A DNA stretch of 64,000 bases from Oscillospiraceae bacterium NTUH-002-81 (lineage in GTDB: Bacteria; Bacillota; Clostridia; Lachnospirales; Lachnospiraceae): assembly GCA_032620915.1 (NCBI GenBank), contig CP136052.1, forward strand, positions 1,092,501 through 1,156,500, in the 5' to 3' direction. How positions within the stretch are numbered: the stretch's first letter is position 1; the number at the start of each line of letters is the position of its first letter. Shown piece by piece: positions 53,585 through 63,097 of this stretch. The translations under genes and the position numbers were made by a program. The notes under the pieces are model-generated. The model saw only the letters and a program-made list of their open reading frames with translations, had not been told where the DNA came from and did no database searches.

Positions 53585-56215
53585 ATGGCAAAATGGGTTT
53601 ACATGTTCAAAGAAGGCAACGCTGATATGAGAAACCTTCTTGGCGGAAAAGGCGCAAACCTGGCAGAGATGACCAATCTTGGCCTGCCGATCCCTCAGGG
53701 ATTCACGGTTACGACTGAAGCCTGCACAGATTACTACACACAGGGAAAGCAGATTTCTGACGAGATCAAAGAGCAGATCTTTGCTGCACTGAAGAAGGTA
53801 GAAGAGATCAACGGCAAGAAGTTTGGCGATCCGGAGGATCCGCTGCTTGTATCCGTTCGTTCCGGAGCAAGAGCTTCCATGCCTGGTATGATGGACACCA
53901 TCCTGAACCTCGGACTGAACGATGTTGCAGTAGAGGGCTTCGCAAAGAAGACCGGCAACCCGAGATTTGCATATGATTCTTACAGAAGATTTATCCAGAT
54001 GTTCTCCGACGTTGTTATGGAGATCAGCAAAGCAAAATTTGAGCGCGTTCTGGATGAGATCAAGGAAGCAAAGGGCGCGAAGTACGATACAGACCTGGAT
54101 GCAGATGATCTGAAGGAAGTAATCGCACGTTTCAAAGCTCTTTACAAAGAAGAACTGGGCAAGGATTTCCCGCAGGATCCGGTAGAGCAGCTGATGGAGG
54201 CTGTAAAGGCCGTATTCCGTTCCTGGGACAACCCGCGTGCCATTGTTTACAGACGTATGAACGATATCCCGGGTGACTGGGGAACCGCTGTCAACGTACA
54301 GACCATGGTATTTGGTAACATGGGCAATACATCCGGTACAGGTGTTGCATTTACCCGTAACCCTTCCACCGGCGCTAAGGGTATCTTCGGTGAGTACCTG
54401 ATCAACGCACAGGGTGAGGACGTAGTTGCAGGTATCCGTACACCGCAGCCGATCACACAGCTTGAGAAAGATCTGCCGGAGTGCTATACACAGTTCATGC
54501 AGATCGCTAAGACCCTGGAAGATCACTATCGTGATATGCAGGATATGGAGTTCACCATTCAGGAAGGCAAGTTATACTTCCTGCAGACACGTAACGGTAA
54601 GAGAACCGCTCCGGCTGCTCTGCAGATCGCTTGCGACCTGGTTGATGAGGGCAAGATCACAGAGGAAGAGGCAGTTCTTCGTATCGAGGCGAAGTCCCTT
54701 GACCAGTTGCTTCACCCGACTTTCGATCCCGCAGCTCTGAAGGCTGGCAAGGTGATCGGTTCCGCACTTCCGGCTTCTCCTGGTGCTGCAGCAGGTAAGG
54801 TTTACTTCACCGCTGACGACGCTAAGGCTGCTGGTATCGGCGGAAGAGGCGAGAGAACCATCCTGGTTCGTCTGGAGACCTCCCCTGAGGATATCGAGGG
54901 TATGCATGCATCCCAGGGTATCCTGACTGTTCGTGGTGGTATGACTTCTCACGCAGCAGTAGTTGCACGTGGTATGGGAACTGCTTGTGTATCCGGATGC
55001 GGCGACATCGTCATCGATGAGGAAGCAAAGGTATTCACACTGGGCGGCGAGACCATCCATGAAGGAGATTACATTTCCCTTGACGGTTCTACCGGTAACA
55101 TCTACCTTGGAGACATCAAGACCGTTGATGCTTCCATCGGCGGAAACTTCGGAAGAATCATGGCTTGGGCAGATAAGTATAGAAAGCTTGGCGTTCGTAC
55201 CAATGCAGATACACCTGCAGACACCATCAACGCTGTGAAGCTTGGTGCTGAGGGTATCGGCCTTTGCCGTACCGAGCATATGTTCTTCGGTGAGGAGAGA
55301 ATCCCGAAGATCCGTAAGATGATCCTTTCCAAGACTGTAGAGGCCAGAGAGGCTGCTCTGAACGAGCTGATCGTATTCCAGAAAGCAGACTTCAAGGCTA
55401 TGTACGAGGCTCTGGAGGGCAAGCCGATGACCGTTCGTTATCTGGATCCGCCGCTTCATGAGTTCGTTCCTACTGAGGAAGCTGATATTGAGGCACTGGC
55501 AAAAGATATGGGTCTGACTGTTGCAGAGGTTAAGGCTACCTGCGATTCCCTGCATGAGTTCAACCCGATGATGGGTCACAGAGGATGCCGTCTGGCTGTT
55601 ACTTACCCTGAGATCGCTAAGATGCAGACAAGAGCCGTTATGGAAGCTGCAATCGAAGTGAAGGCTGAGAAAGGCTATGACATCGTTCCGGAGATCATGA
55701 TCCCGTTAGTTGGCGAGAAGAAAGAGCTGAAGTTCGTTAAGGATATCGTTGTAGAGACCGCTGAGGCTGTAAAGGCTGAGAAAGGCTCCGACATCCAGTA
55801 CCATATCGGTACCATGATCGAGATCCCTCGTGCTGCTCTGACTGCAGATGCAATCGCTGAGGAGGCTGAGTTCTTCTCCTTCGGTACCAACGACCTGACA
55901 CAGATGACCTTTGGCTTCTCCCGTGATGATGCCGGTAAGTTCCTTGATTCTTACTACAAGAACAAGATTTACGAGTCTGATCCGTTCGCTAAGCTTGACC
56001 AGACTGGTGTTGGCCAGCTTGTAAAGATGGCTGTAGAGAAAGGTAAGACAACCAGACCGAACATCAAGCTTGGTATCTGCGGCGAGCACGGCGGAGATCC
56101 GAGCTCTGTAGAGTTCTGCCATCGTGTAGGCCTGAATTATGTATCCTGCTCACCGTTCCGTGTGCCGATCGCAAGACTGGCAGCAGCTCAGGCAGCATTA
56201 AAGGATAAACAGTAA
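53585..56215 (+). CDS. ppdK: pyruvate, phosphate dikinase
   Basis: An 876-aa enzyme that interconverts pyruvate, ATP and phosphate with PEP, AMP and PPi, used in PPi-linked glycolysis or gluconeogenesis. The N-terminal nucleotide-binding domain has LLGGKGANLAEMTNLGLPIP and SVRSGARASMPGMMDT. The phospho-His is in GGMTSHAAVVARGMG near residue 455. The C-terminal PEP/pyruvate barrel has EGIGLCRTEHMFF near 560 and the proton-donor Cys region LGICGEHGGDPSS near 830. Codon use is close to that of the butyrate genes, suggesting high expression. The gene is single and has its own promoter and terminator. Confidence 0.97.
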   Translation: MAKWVYMFKEGNADMRNLLGGKGANLAEMTNLGLPIPQGFTVTTEACTDYYTQGKQISDEIKEQIFAALKKVEEINGKKFGDPEDPLLVSVRSGARASMPGMMDTILNLGLNDVAVEGFAKKTGNPRFAYDSYRRFIQMFSDVVMEISKAKFERVLDEIKEAKGAKYDTDLDADDLKEVIARFKALYKEELGKDFPQDPVEQLMEAVKAVFRSWDNPRAIVYRRMNDIPGDWGTAVNVQTMVFGNMGNTSGTGVAFTRNPSTGAKGIFGEYLINAQGEDVVAGIRTPQPITQLEKDLPECYTQFMQIAKTLEDHYRDMQDMEFTIQEGKLYFLQTRNGKRTAPAALQIACDLVDEGKITEEEAVLRIEAKSLDQLLHPTFDPAALKAGKVIGSALPASPGAAAGKVYFTADDAKAAGIGGRGERTILVRLETSPEDIEGMHASQGILTVRGGMTSHAAVVARGMGTACVSGCGDIVIDEEAKVFTLGGETIHEGDYISLDGSTGNIYLGDIKTVDASIGGNFGRIMAWADKYRKLGVRTNADTPADTINAVKLGAEGIGLCRTEHMFFGEERIPKIRKMILSKTVEAREAALNELIVFQKADFKAMYEALEGKPMTVRYLDPPLHEFVPTEEADIEALAKDMGLTVAEVKATCDSLHEFNPMMGHRGCRLAVTYPEIAKMQTRAVMEAAIEVKAEKGYDIVPEIMIPLVGEKKELKFVKDIVVETAEAVKAEKGSDIQYHIGTMIEIPRAALTADAIAEEAEFFSFGTNDLTQMTFGFSRDDAGKFLDSYYKNKIYESDPFAKLDQTGVGQLVKMAVEKGKTTRPNIKLGICGEHGGDPSSVEFCHRVGLNYVSCSPFRVPIARLAAAQAALKDKQ

Positions 56216-56273
56216 TCCAGATCCGGTTATCCGGATTCATGTGAAAGCATGACATATGTCCAAACGTAAGATG

Positions 56274-56303
56274 CCCCGGAACCGTAAGGTTTCCGGGGTT
56301 TTT
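56274..56303 (+). terminator. terminator after ppdK
   Basis: CCCCGGAACC (56274-56283) pairs with GGTTTCCGGGG (56288-56298) with one bulge and a GTAA loop. Five T residues follow. Confidence 0.85.
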
Positions 56304-56429
56304 CTGTGAAAGAAAACACTCCTTGCTGTCCTCTCTTTACGTGCATTTTACAGAAAAATGATAGATGAAGGAAGGCATGTTCCTGTATGATAAATGATCA
56401 GAGACGAGAGAAAAGGAGAAAAAAGCATC

Positions 56430-57086
56430 GTGAAGTATAAAGAAATCAGGGAGAATAAGGAAATCAATGCATATCTGAAAAAAGGAGACGCCAATCTGGG
56501 CCTGCTGGGCTTTACAGACCATTCCCAGGCGCACTGTGTGCATGTGGCGCATCAGGCAGGGAAGATCCTGGAACGGTTCGGGTATTCCGAGCATGAGATC
56601 GAGCTGGCCAAGATCGCCGGATACATGCACGATATCGGTAATGCCATCAACCGGACGCATCATGCGGAGTATGGTGCGCTGCTGGCCAATGACCTTCTGA
56701 AAGACACGAACATGTCTCTGGAGGATCGGATCACGGTCATATCAGCCATCGGCAACCACGATGAATCCACGGGAAATCCGGAGGATGTCATATCGGCCGC
56801 CCTGATCATTGCGGATAAGACCGATGTGAGGAGAAGCAGGGTGCGGGAAAAAGAGCAGGCCGCCTTTGATATCCATGACCGTGTGAATTATGCGGTGACC
56901 GATGCCAAATTAAAGATAGAGAAGGATCGATCGGTGATCGCACTGAATCTGCAGATCGATGAGAAAATCTGTTCCATGTTTGACTATTTTGAAATTTTCC
57001 TGGAACGGATGCTGCTGTGCAGAAAGTCCGCAGAGGTTCTGGGGACAACCTTCAAACTGACGGTAAATGGACGAAAGGTTTTATAA
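56430..57086 (+). CDS. HD-domain phosphohydrolase
   Basis: A 218-aa protein. The HD metal site is visible as DHSQAHCVHVAHQAG near residue 36, GYMHDIGNAINRTHHAEYG near 73 (the HD pair), and IGNHDESTGNPED near 113, with IIADKTDVRRSR as the distal Asp region. Such domains hydrolyse nucleotides or phosphoesters; the substrate is unknown. A GTG at 56430 is preferred as start because AAAGGAG lies 11-12 bp upstream; an ATG 36 bases earlier has no ribosome site. It is a single gene with a terminator. Confidence 0.85.
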   Translation: MKYKEIRENKEINAYLKKGDANLGLLGFTDHSQAHCVHVAHQAGKILERFGYSEHEIELAKIAGYMHDIGNAINRTHHAEYGALLANDLLKDTNMSLEDRITVISAIGNHDESTGNPEDVISAALIIADKTDVRRSRVREKEQAAFDIHDRVNYAVTDAKLKIEKDRSVIALNLQIDEKICSMFDYFEIFLERMLLCRKSAEVLGTTFKLTVNGRKVL

Positions 57087-57102
57087 AAATGACTTTGCGG
57101 GG

Positions 57103-57127
57103 CGTGTGAAATTTTCACACGTCTTTT
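57103..57127 (+). terminator. terminator after the HD-domain gene
   Basis: CGTGTGAAA (57103-57111) and TTTCACACG form a long stem with a very small loop. TCTTTTTT follows. Confidence 0.8.
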
Positions 57128-57213
57128 TTCGTACACAAAATCCGAAAGAAGCGGCCAATGACAGGGGATGCGGGAAGAAAAGGCGGCCGGCGGCAGGTTG
57201 AGACGAATGTCAC

Positions 57214-57242
57214 CTTGCGGGAATGAGACTTTTGTTTATAAT
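57214..57242 (+). promoter_or_regulatory. sigma-70-type promoter of the LuxR-lipoprotein operon
   Basis: TTGCGG (57214-57219) and perfect TATAAT (57237-57242) are separated by 17 bp, about 80 bp before the first gene. Confidence 0.65.
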
Positions 57243-57320
57243 AAAATCATAAGATCAGACGTGGCGTCCGTTTACAGGAGAGACGGATGGATATCGATAT
57301 CAATGGAGTGAACACAGTCA

Positions 57321-58808
57321 ATGAAAATCCGACAGAAAATAACCGGGACAGCCGATGGCCGGGGATACGTGCTCATGGCGGCCCTTGCCTTTTTTCATTT
57401 TGTTTTTCTCGGGACAGAGTATCTGTTTGACGATATGATGGCGCTGGTGACAGAACCGACGCAGGTGGTGACTGCCCAGGGGTATGTGCTGGGGGCCAGT
57501 GTGCTGGGATTTCTGCTTTATCCGGCAGTGGTATCCGGGATGGAAAGAAAAAGGGAACGTGCGGTGGCTGACCTGCATACGATACGGGGAACCGGCGGGA
57601 TGCTGCCGGTTTTTGCCGGGGCGCTGGCCGGGATCATCTGCATCTTTGTTATGTGGCAGCATGCCTCGTATGGGATGCTGCTGATCGCCGGATGCCTTTG
57701 TTTTATTTTGCTGGGTATGGGCGGAAGTGCGGTACACTATGGCCTGTCACTGGCGGTGAAGGAGCGGTATCTTGCGAAAACAGTGGGTGTTTCCTATGGG
57801 GTGGGTATCTGTCTGCAATTTCTGAATCATCAGCTGGTGCAAAATGATATGGCAGAGTCGGTGGTGCTGGCGGTATCTGCTGCGGTGTTTGCCGTGCTTT
57901 TGCTGAGAGCAGACATCGGGCAGGAAAGGACAGAGACTCTGGACAGGAGCGTTGGAAATGAAGATATTTCTGCTCGTGCCGGTCTCTGGCTGATCCTGCT
58001 GGTGATTTTACTGACGTGTATTTTTTCCACCCTGGATGCGGCGGTGACGCTGGTGCATGCGGCGGGAGCTGCAGATGTGGGGCAGTGGCCGAGACTTTTG
58101 CTGGCGGGAAGCGGCCTGCTGGCAGGTGTTCTCTTCGATGGCTGGGAACACCGTGTTGGAAATATGCTCATGTACTGTGTGACGATCTTGTCCGTGCTTT
58201 GCATCGTGATCCTGGACAATGGCGGCGCCTTCTGGCTGGGGCTGGCGGTGTTTTATCTGTCAGCGGGATTTTTTGTCGTGTTTTTTACCGCCAGTTTTAT
58301 GCGGTTATCGAAATATGAAAAATGCCCGCAGCTTTGGGCGGGGCTTGGAAGGGCGGTCAATAATCTGTGTGCTTTCTGGATGGGGCCCATGTCGGTGGCG
58401 CTGCTGCGGTCAGACAGGGAGGTGCTGCGGACGGGAACGCTGCTGGTGCTTCTGGTGTTGATCAGCCTGGCCTTTTTCTTCTATACCAATGCCGCAGAGA
58501 TGGGAAATGCGCCCGGGGAGAGCCGGGAAAACGTCCGGGAGCCTGCGCGGGACGAAGTCCGGCGGATGGAAGCGTTTGCAGAAGATTTTTCCCTGACGGA
58601 ACGGGAAAAAGAGGTGCTGCGCGTATTGCTGGTGTCGGAGGAAAATGTGCAGGACATTGCGGAGCAGCTGCTCATTTCCCGGGCGGCGCTGTACCGGCAT
58701 ATCGCCAGTCTGAATGAGAAGACCGGAACAAAGTCCCGCATCGGGCTCGTCCAGTTTTATTATACATATCAAGGGAGGACAGGGAATGAGAAAAAGACAG
58801 ATCAGTAA
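57321..58808 (+). CDS. membrane-embedded LuxR-type regulator (MFS-like domain fused to HTH)
   Basis: A 495-aa protein. The first 390 residues hold about 12 hydrophobic segments arranged like a major facilitator transporter. The last 70 residues are a LuxR/GerE helix-turn-helix: FSLTEREKEVLRVLLVSEEN, then VQDIAEQLLISRAALYRHIA. This layout implies a sensor whose membrane part binds a ligand and whose cytoplasmic tail binds DNA directly. It overlaps the following lipoprotein gene by 23 bp, so the two are coupled, and the lipoproteins are its likely targets or partners. The ribosome site ahead of the ATG is weak. Confidence 0.85.
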   Translation: MKIRQKITGTADGRGYVLMAALAFFHFVFLGTEYLFDDMMALVTEPTQVVTAQGYVLGASVLGFLLYPAVVSGMERKRERAVADLHTIRGTGGMLPVFAGALAGIICIFVMWQHASYGMLLIAGCLCFILLGMGGSAVHYGLSLAVKERYLAKTVGVSYGVGICLQFLNHQLVQNDMAESVVLAVSAAVFAVLLLRADIGQERTETLDRSVGNEDISARAGLWLILLVILLTCIFSTLDAAVTLVHAAGAADVGQWPRLLLAGSGLLAGVLFDGWEHRVGNMLMYCVTILSVLCIVILDNGGAFWLGLAVFYLSAGFFVVFFTASFMRLSKYEKCPQLWAGLGRAVNNLCAFWMGPMSVALLRSDREVLRTGTLLVLLVLISLAFFFYTNAAEMGNAPGESRENVREPARDEVRRMEAFAEDFSLTEREKEVLRVLLVSEENVQDIAEQLLISRAALYRHIASLNEKTGTKSRIGLVQFYYTYQGRTGNEKKTDQ

Positions 58809-59985
58809 AATGACAGCACTTCTGCTGGTGGCTGCGCTGTGTGCAGGCTGCGGTAGCGGAGGCGATAACCGGGCTGCATCGGACGGAACGGCGCAGACAG
58901 AAGCGGACAACGGACAGGAAGGGACAGCTGTGGATACAGCCGAAAGTACGAAAGCAGACGGCGGCAAGACGGCTGCCGGTGAAAATGCGTATGCAGCTTA
59001 CCAGGGCTATGCTTATGCGGAAGCAGACGGCCAGGTGAAATATGCGCTGGATACATCAGATGGCCTGCGGCTGTACTGCTATTTTCAGTCGGATTCCCCG
59101 GCATATGAAGAGGTCATTTATGATCTGACGCTGGCGGGAGAAGGCGCTTCCACAGATGTGACGAAGGTGGTGCAGGAGCCGGATACGGATCTGACGGATT
59201 CTTTTGCCGGATTCCATTTCGCTTTTTATCCGCAGCAGGTGGTGATGACGGTGGAGCGGAAAGAGGAGAAGCTGGCAGGCGGCGAATCGGAAAATCTGCT
59301 GACGGGAGAGTATACCCTTGCCCCTTCGGACTGGAAGCCGCAGCAGACCGGAGAGAAGGCCGACGGGCGTTCGGCAGAGGCGGGCACAGAGACGGCGGAT
59401 TTCATGGCTCCGTATCAGGGCAGGGAACTGGTGGCGCTGGCCCGGGCTTTTTATCAGAGGGAACATGATTTTCTGGCGCCGGAGGGGGCGTGCACCGACA
59501 ATGGGGATGGCACGACTACCATCCAGCTCTACGAGAATGTACAGATTGATGCAGATACGTGGCACACAGCCACCTCTGCCTGGTACACGGTGGATGCCTA
59601 TGGCCGGGGCAGAGACGATGTGATGGAGACAGAAGTCACGTTTCCGGGTCTTTCGCTGGCGGAGCTGGCCGCATACATGGGGACACCGGAGACGCTGACC
59701 TATGTACAGGAGGCAGAAGGACGAAATGAGTGGAAAATCACAGACGGAGAAACGATCGTTGCCTGCCTGAAAGCGCTGGAGCAGATGAAAGTAGGGGAGA
59801 AAACCGACCTTCGCGCGGCGGATGCCGGAGATACGCTGCTTTTTACAATGGCGGACGGAAGTACATGGACGCTGGATTTTGAAAACGGCAATCTGGTGCG
59901 GAACGGCAGCTGCTATGCGACTGAGGGCTGGAAGGCCGTTCGGGAGGTACTGAAGGAGGCGCTGGCCGGGGAGGGGATGCAATGA
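58786..59985 (+). CDS. hypothetical lipoprotein
   Basis: A 399-aa protein. The signal peptide MRKRQISKMTALLLVAALCA ends at lipobox LCAGC, with Cys at about residue 22. A Ser/Thr/Asp-rich linker (about 25-65) leads to a beta-type domain with no motif I know. It is surface-exposed and lipid-anchored. The start is set by GGGAGG within the end of the LuxR gene. The stop overlaps the next start as ATGA. Together with the regulator and the next lipoprotein it forms a three-gene operon of unknown role. Confidence 0.85.
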   Translation: MRKRQISKMTALLLVAALCAGCGSGGDNRAASDGTAQTEADNGQEGTAVDTAESTKADGGKTAAGENAYAAYQGYAYAEADGQVKYALDTSDGLRLYCYFQSDSPAYEEVIYDLTLAGEGASTDVTKVVQEPDTDLTDSFAGFHFAFYPQQVVMTVERKEEKLAGGESENLLTGEYTLAPSDWKPQQTGEKADGRSAEAGTETADFMAPYQGRELVALARAFYQREHDFLAPEGACTDNGDGTTTIQLYENVQIDADTWHTATSAWYTVDAYGRGRDDVMETEVTFPGLSLAELAAYMGTPETLTYVQEAEGRNEWKITDGETIVACLKALEQMKVGEKTDLRAADAGDTLLFTMADGSTWTLDFENGNLVRNGSCYATEGWKAVREVLKEALAGEGMQ

Positions 59986-61544
59986 ACCTGGGAAGAAAGC
60001 GATCACAAGCAGAGGTTGTAACAAAGACAGAAAATCTGTCGGCATCACAGAGGATATTGCGGAAAATCGAGAGGGCATTGATCAGTGGCTGGGAGCTGCG
60101 AAAAGCTGTGCTGCTGGCGGGGACAATCTTATCAATGCCGGTGTTTGGGCTGACAGCCTGCGGCAAGGCAGCGGCAGAAACGGCAGGCGCAGATACCCCG
60201 GCCGGGGCATGGACGCTGGTTCGCATGTCCTACAATGGCCTGACGGTGGAAAAAGAAGATCTGGAGGATATGGATGTTTCTATGGCATTGCAGCTGCTGG
60301 AGGACGGTACAGGAACGATGGACTATGACGGCGTGCTGCGGGAGCTGTCCTGGGATGAAACCGACATCACCATGGACGGTGTGGCAGATGCGTACACGCT
60401 GGCAGATGGCCTGCTGACCATGGCCGATGAGAACATGGAGCTGGTATTTGCACGGGCAGCAGGAAATCTGATGGCCGCAGGAACCGACGGAGACGGCGCT
60501 GGTGATCAGAATGGCGAAGATGAGGGCGACGACACAACGGGAAGCACAGATCTGGCAGGCAGAACGGGCAATTCCCCGTCTGGAAAGGCCCAAAATGCGA
60601 TAGAGGACAACTGGACGGTGGTGCCCCTGGCATCGTCCCAGGCGCTGGTGCCCTACAGCTGCACGGAATTTAGCATGAACATTCCCCAGGGGTGGACGGT
60701 GCAGTCCTCTCCCATGCTGACCGGGATGTACCATGCCATTCGGGTGTTTGATCCGGCAAACCCGGTGAACCAGGTGTTCTTTATGCTGAAAATGGAGCCG
60801 CTGTTTGTCAGTGAGGATGCCCGCACCATGATGGCCCTGTATGGGCAGACCTTTGCCAGTTACCCGGTGCTGACCGATCCGTCAACGGAAGGGCTGTTTC
60901 ACATATTTCCGCAACTGGCCTATGCCATCGGGAATACGTCCGATTATGACAGCATACAGGTTCCTTCTATAGAAAACTTTTCTGTGACGGAGCAGTTTGC
61001 CAGCAGCAGCGGAATGAGCAGCGTGGCTGTCAATCCGGCAGTGCTCCGGGGCACCTTTACGCTGGACGGCATGGCGGGCGAGGGAATGTTTTCGGCAGAT
61101 GTGGTGCCCTTTGCCATGGATGTTGCCGGATATTATTCAGCCTATAATATCACCGTGCTCAGTGCGGCAAAAGATACGTTTCAGGACTGGGAAGCAACAC
61201 TGGGAAAAGTGTTAAGCAGCCTGCAGTACACCCAGCAGTTCGTAGACTTTGCCATGTCCCAGAGCAATCAGTCTGCGGCCACCTCTCAATCTCTGAGCCA
61301 GACAGCCAGTGAGATGTCGGACACCATCATGTCCTCCTGGGAGAACCGCAATAAAAGTCAGGACATCATCAGCCAGAAGCAGAGCGATGCCACCCTGGGC
61401 TATGAGCGGATCGTAGACACCGAGACCGGCAGCATTTACAAGATCGACAACGGATTCACCGACTGGTATACGGGGCCGCGGTACAAAGCTGTCACCGATG
61501 ACCAGTACACCGACGAGGTGGAGGCGGTGATCCACTGGAAATAA
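59982..61544 (+). CDS. hypothetical lipoprotein with long N-terminal extension
   Basis: A 520-aa protein. An unusually long, charged N-region of about 40 residues precedes the hydrophobic segment AVLLAGTILSMPVFG and the lipobox-like LTAC. Next come a short domain (GAWTLVRMSYNGLTVEKEDLE, in parts GAWTLVRMSYNG and LTVEKEDLE), a Gly/Asp linker near 165-190, and a larger domain with FSMNIPQGWTVQSSPM that resembles a PsbP/DUF-type beta fold. The function is unknown. It is translationally coupled to the preceding lipoprotein by ATGA overlap. Confidence 0.8.
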   Translation: MNLGRKRSQAEVVTKTENLSASQRILRKIERALISGWELRKAVLLAGTILSMPVFGLTACGKAAAETAGADTPAGAWTLVRMSYNGLTVEKEDLEDMDVSMALQLLEDGTGTMDYDGVLRELSWDETDITMDGVADAYTLADGLLTMADENMELVFARAAGNLMAAGTDGDGAGDQNGEDEGDDTTGSTDLAGRTGNSPSGKAQNAIEDNWTVVPLASSQALVPYSCTEFSMNIPQGWTVQSSPMLTGMYHAIRVFDPANPVNQVFFMLKMEPLFVSEDARTMMALYGQTFASYPVLTDPSTEGLFHIFPQLAYAIGNTSDYDSIQVPSIENFSVTEQFASSSGMSSVAVNPAVLRGTFTLDGMAGEGMFSADVVPFAMDVAGYYSAYNITVLSAAKDTFQDWEATLGKVLSSLQYTQQFVDFAMSQSNQSAATSQSLSQTASEMSDTIMSSWENRNKSQDIISQKQSDATLGYERIVDTETGSIYKIDNGFTDWYTGPRYKAVTDDQYTDEVEAVIHWK

Positions 61545-61551
61545 AGAGGGA

Positions 61552-61594
61552 AACTCCCCCGGCGTACTTTACCATACTTCGGGGGAGTTCGTTT
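61552..61594. terminator. terminator between convergent genes
   Basis: AACTCCCCCG (61552-61561) pairs perfectly with CGGGGGAGTT (61580-61589). A T-rich CGTTTCTT tail follows on the + strand. Confidence 0.7.
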
Positions 61595-61602
61595 CTTATG
61601 GT

Positions 61603-62785
61603 TTACAGCTCCGTATCACCGTCTGTTTCTTCACTTATGGTTGCTCTCGCAGCTTTCGGCTTCATCGTGCGGGCGTTGATGCCGTTGATCTCCACATGGT
61701 CGTCCACGGCGATGACCAGGCACTGGCGGCCGTCGATGATCCGGGTCTCCACCAGATCCGTGCGCTCGGGGTTGACCTGGATGACGATGTCCGGCGTCTT
61801 GATCTCAAATTTCTTCGTATTCACCACGTTGGTGGCCAGCAGGGTGGTGTTTTCTCCGGCAGTGTTTGCAAAGCTGTCATCAAAATTTTCCAGCTTTTCC
61901 TCGGCAACGCCGCTTTTCTCAAACAGATATCGCACCTCGTCCTTGTCCAGCGCCAGCGGATCGGGCTCGTCCTGATGCTCCTCCATCATTTCGTTGAGAT
62001 TTTCATGGATGGTGCGCACGGTCTCGTAGGAGCAGTCCTCCCCCCAGGGTGTCCTCAATGAGGGCGTGGAACACTTCCTTCTGCTCGGCGGCGGACACGG
62101 GCTGGGGACAGCCGAAGATGGCATCAATGAGGCTGTCGTTTAAAAGCCCCGGATTTTTGGAATAGTACAGGACACTGTGGATGTCGGTGCTGCGGTCGTT
62201 GAAGGCCGGGAAAAGGAACCCCAGGTTCGGCAGTCCCACGATCCAGTCCCGGATGCGGTCCTGGAACCGGTTGTCCTGTACGTTGTAGGACAGGCCGGGT
62301 TTGCACAGATCTACGGGACAGATGCTGCACAGGATGTAGTCGTACACCTCATCGGAGGCGTCGAACATTTCCATATTGTCGGAAGCTCTGCCCGGAATGT
62401 CATAGGCGGCATGGATGAGCAAAATGAGAAAATTTTCCCCATAATCATAGGAAGTGATAATTTTATCATAAAACTGCTCCAGCAGGTCTTCATCAGTGAG
62501 TTTGCTGTCCCTGAGCCTCATGAGAAATTCCTGTGTGCCGCCGGTGAATTCGCTGTCCAGCGGAAATTCCATGTTCAGCAGGTTCTTCCCCACTGTGCCG
62601 GACAGGGTTTTACGGAAAATATCGAAATATTTAAAGATCTCTTCCTCAGGAAGAGAAAGAAAAGCCTCTTTCAACTCTGTTTTTTTGTTCTTTTCGCCGT
62701 CCACGTAACAACCGCACATACGGGTGATGGTGCAGTTGTTGGGCGTAAACTGCTTGCGGATCTCATTGATTTCCTTTTTATTCAT
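61603..62785 (-). pseudogene. DUF4317-family protein, +1 frameshift
   Basis: The start is MNKKEINEIRKQFTPNNCTI at 62785 with GAGGTG upstream; the frame breaks at a C6 run on the + strand (62040-62045). With one base fewer, IEDTLG continues as EDCSYETVRTIHENLNEMME, giving 393 aa. The opening NKKEINEIRKQF, then CGCYVDGEKNK, is characteristic of DUF4317 proteins of Lachnospiraceae, whose function is unknown. The C-terminal half has a basic, beta-type domain (IDGRQCLVIAVDDHVEINGI). It is a single gene convergent with the lipoprotein operon. Confidence 0.8.
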
Positions 62786-62900
62786 GATAAGACACCTCAT
62801 TTTATGTAGTAATTTTTTATTATATATGATTTGAAAAAATAAAACAAGCGGTTCAAAAATGGAAAATAATGATAAAAAATATCAATAATAAAAGTTAGGT

Positions 62901-62930
62901 TTGACGAATCGGAAGGTAAGCGCATATGAT
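62901..62930 (+). promoter_or_regulatory. sigma-70-type promoter of the DUF6110/P-type ATPase cluster
   Basis: TTGACG (62901-62906) and TATGAT (62925-62930) are separated by 18 bp, 69 bp before the small first gene. Confidence 0.6.
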
Positions 62931-62998
62931 AGATTTACCAAAGGGAATGGCAATGCAATCCCGTTGGAATTTCATTCATTTACAAGAGGTGATTCCTG

Positions 62999-63079
62999 AT
63001 GAAACAGCATAAGTTTTGGGCTTGGGCCACAGTGATCTGTATGGCAATGGTGTTATATACAGGACACCGGCGCAAATAA
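62999..63079 (+). CDS. 26-aa single-span membrane peptide
   Basis: ATG at 62999 with AGAGGTGA about 8 bp upstream, stop at 63079. The product starts MKQHKFWAWATVICMAMVLY and ends with TGHRRK: basic ends flank one hydrophobic helix. It precedes the DUF6110 gene by 18 bp. Very short proteins of this kind (DUF6219-like, by memory) occur in the same place in related genomes. The function is unknown; it might be a small subunit of the following transporter system. Confidence 0.7.
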   Translation: MKQHKFWAWATVICMAMVLYTGHRRK

Positions 63080-63097
63080 AAAGGAGGATAAAGAATC

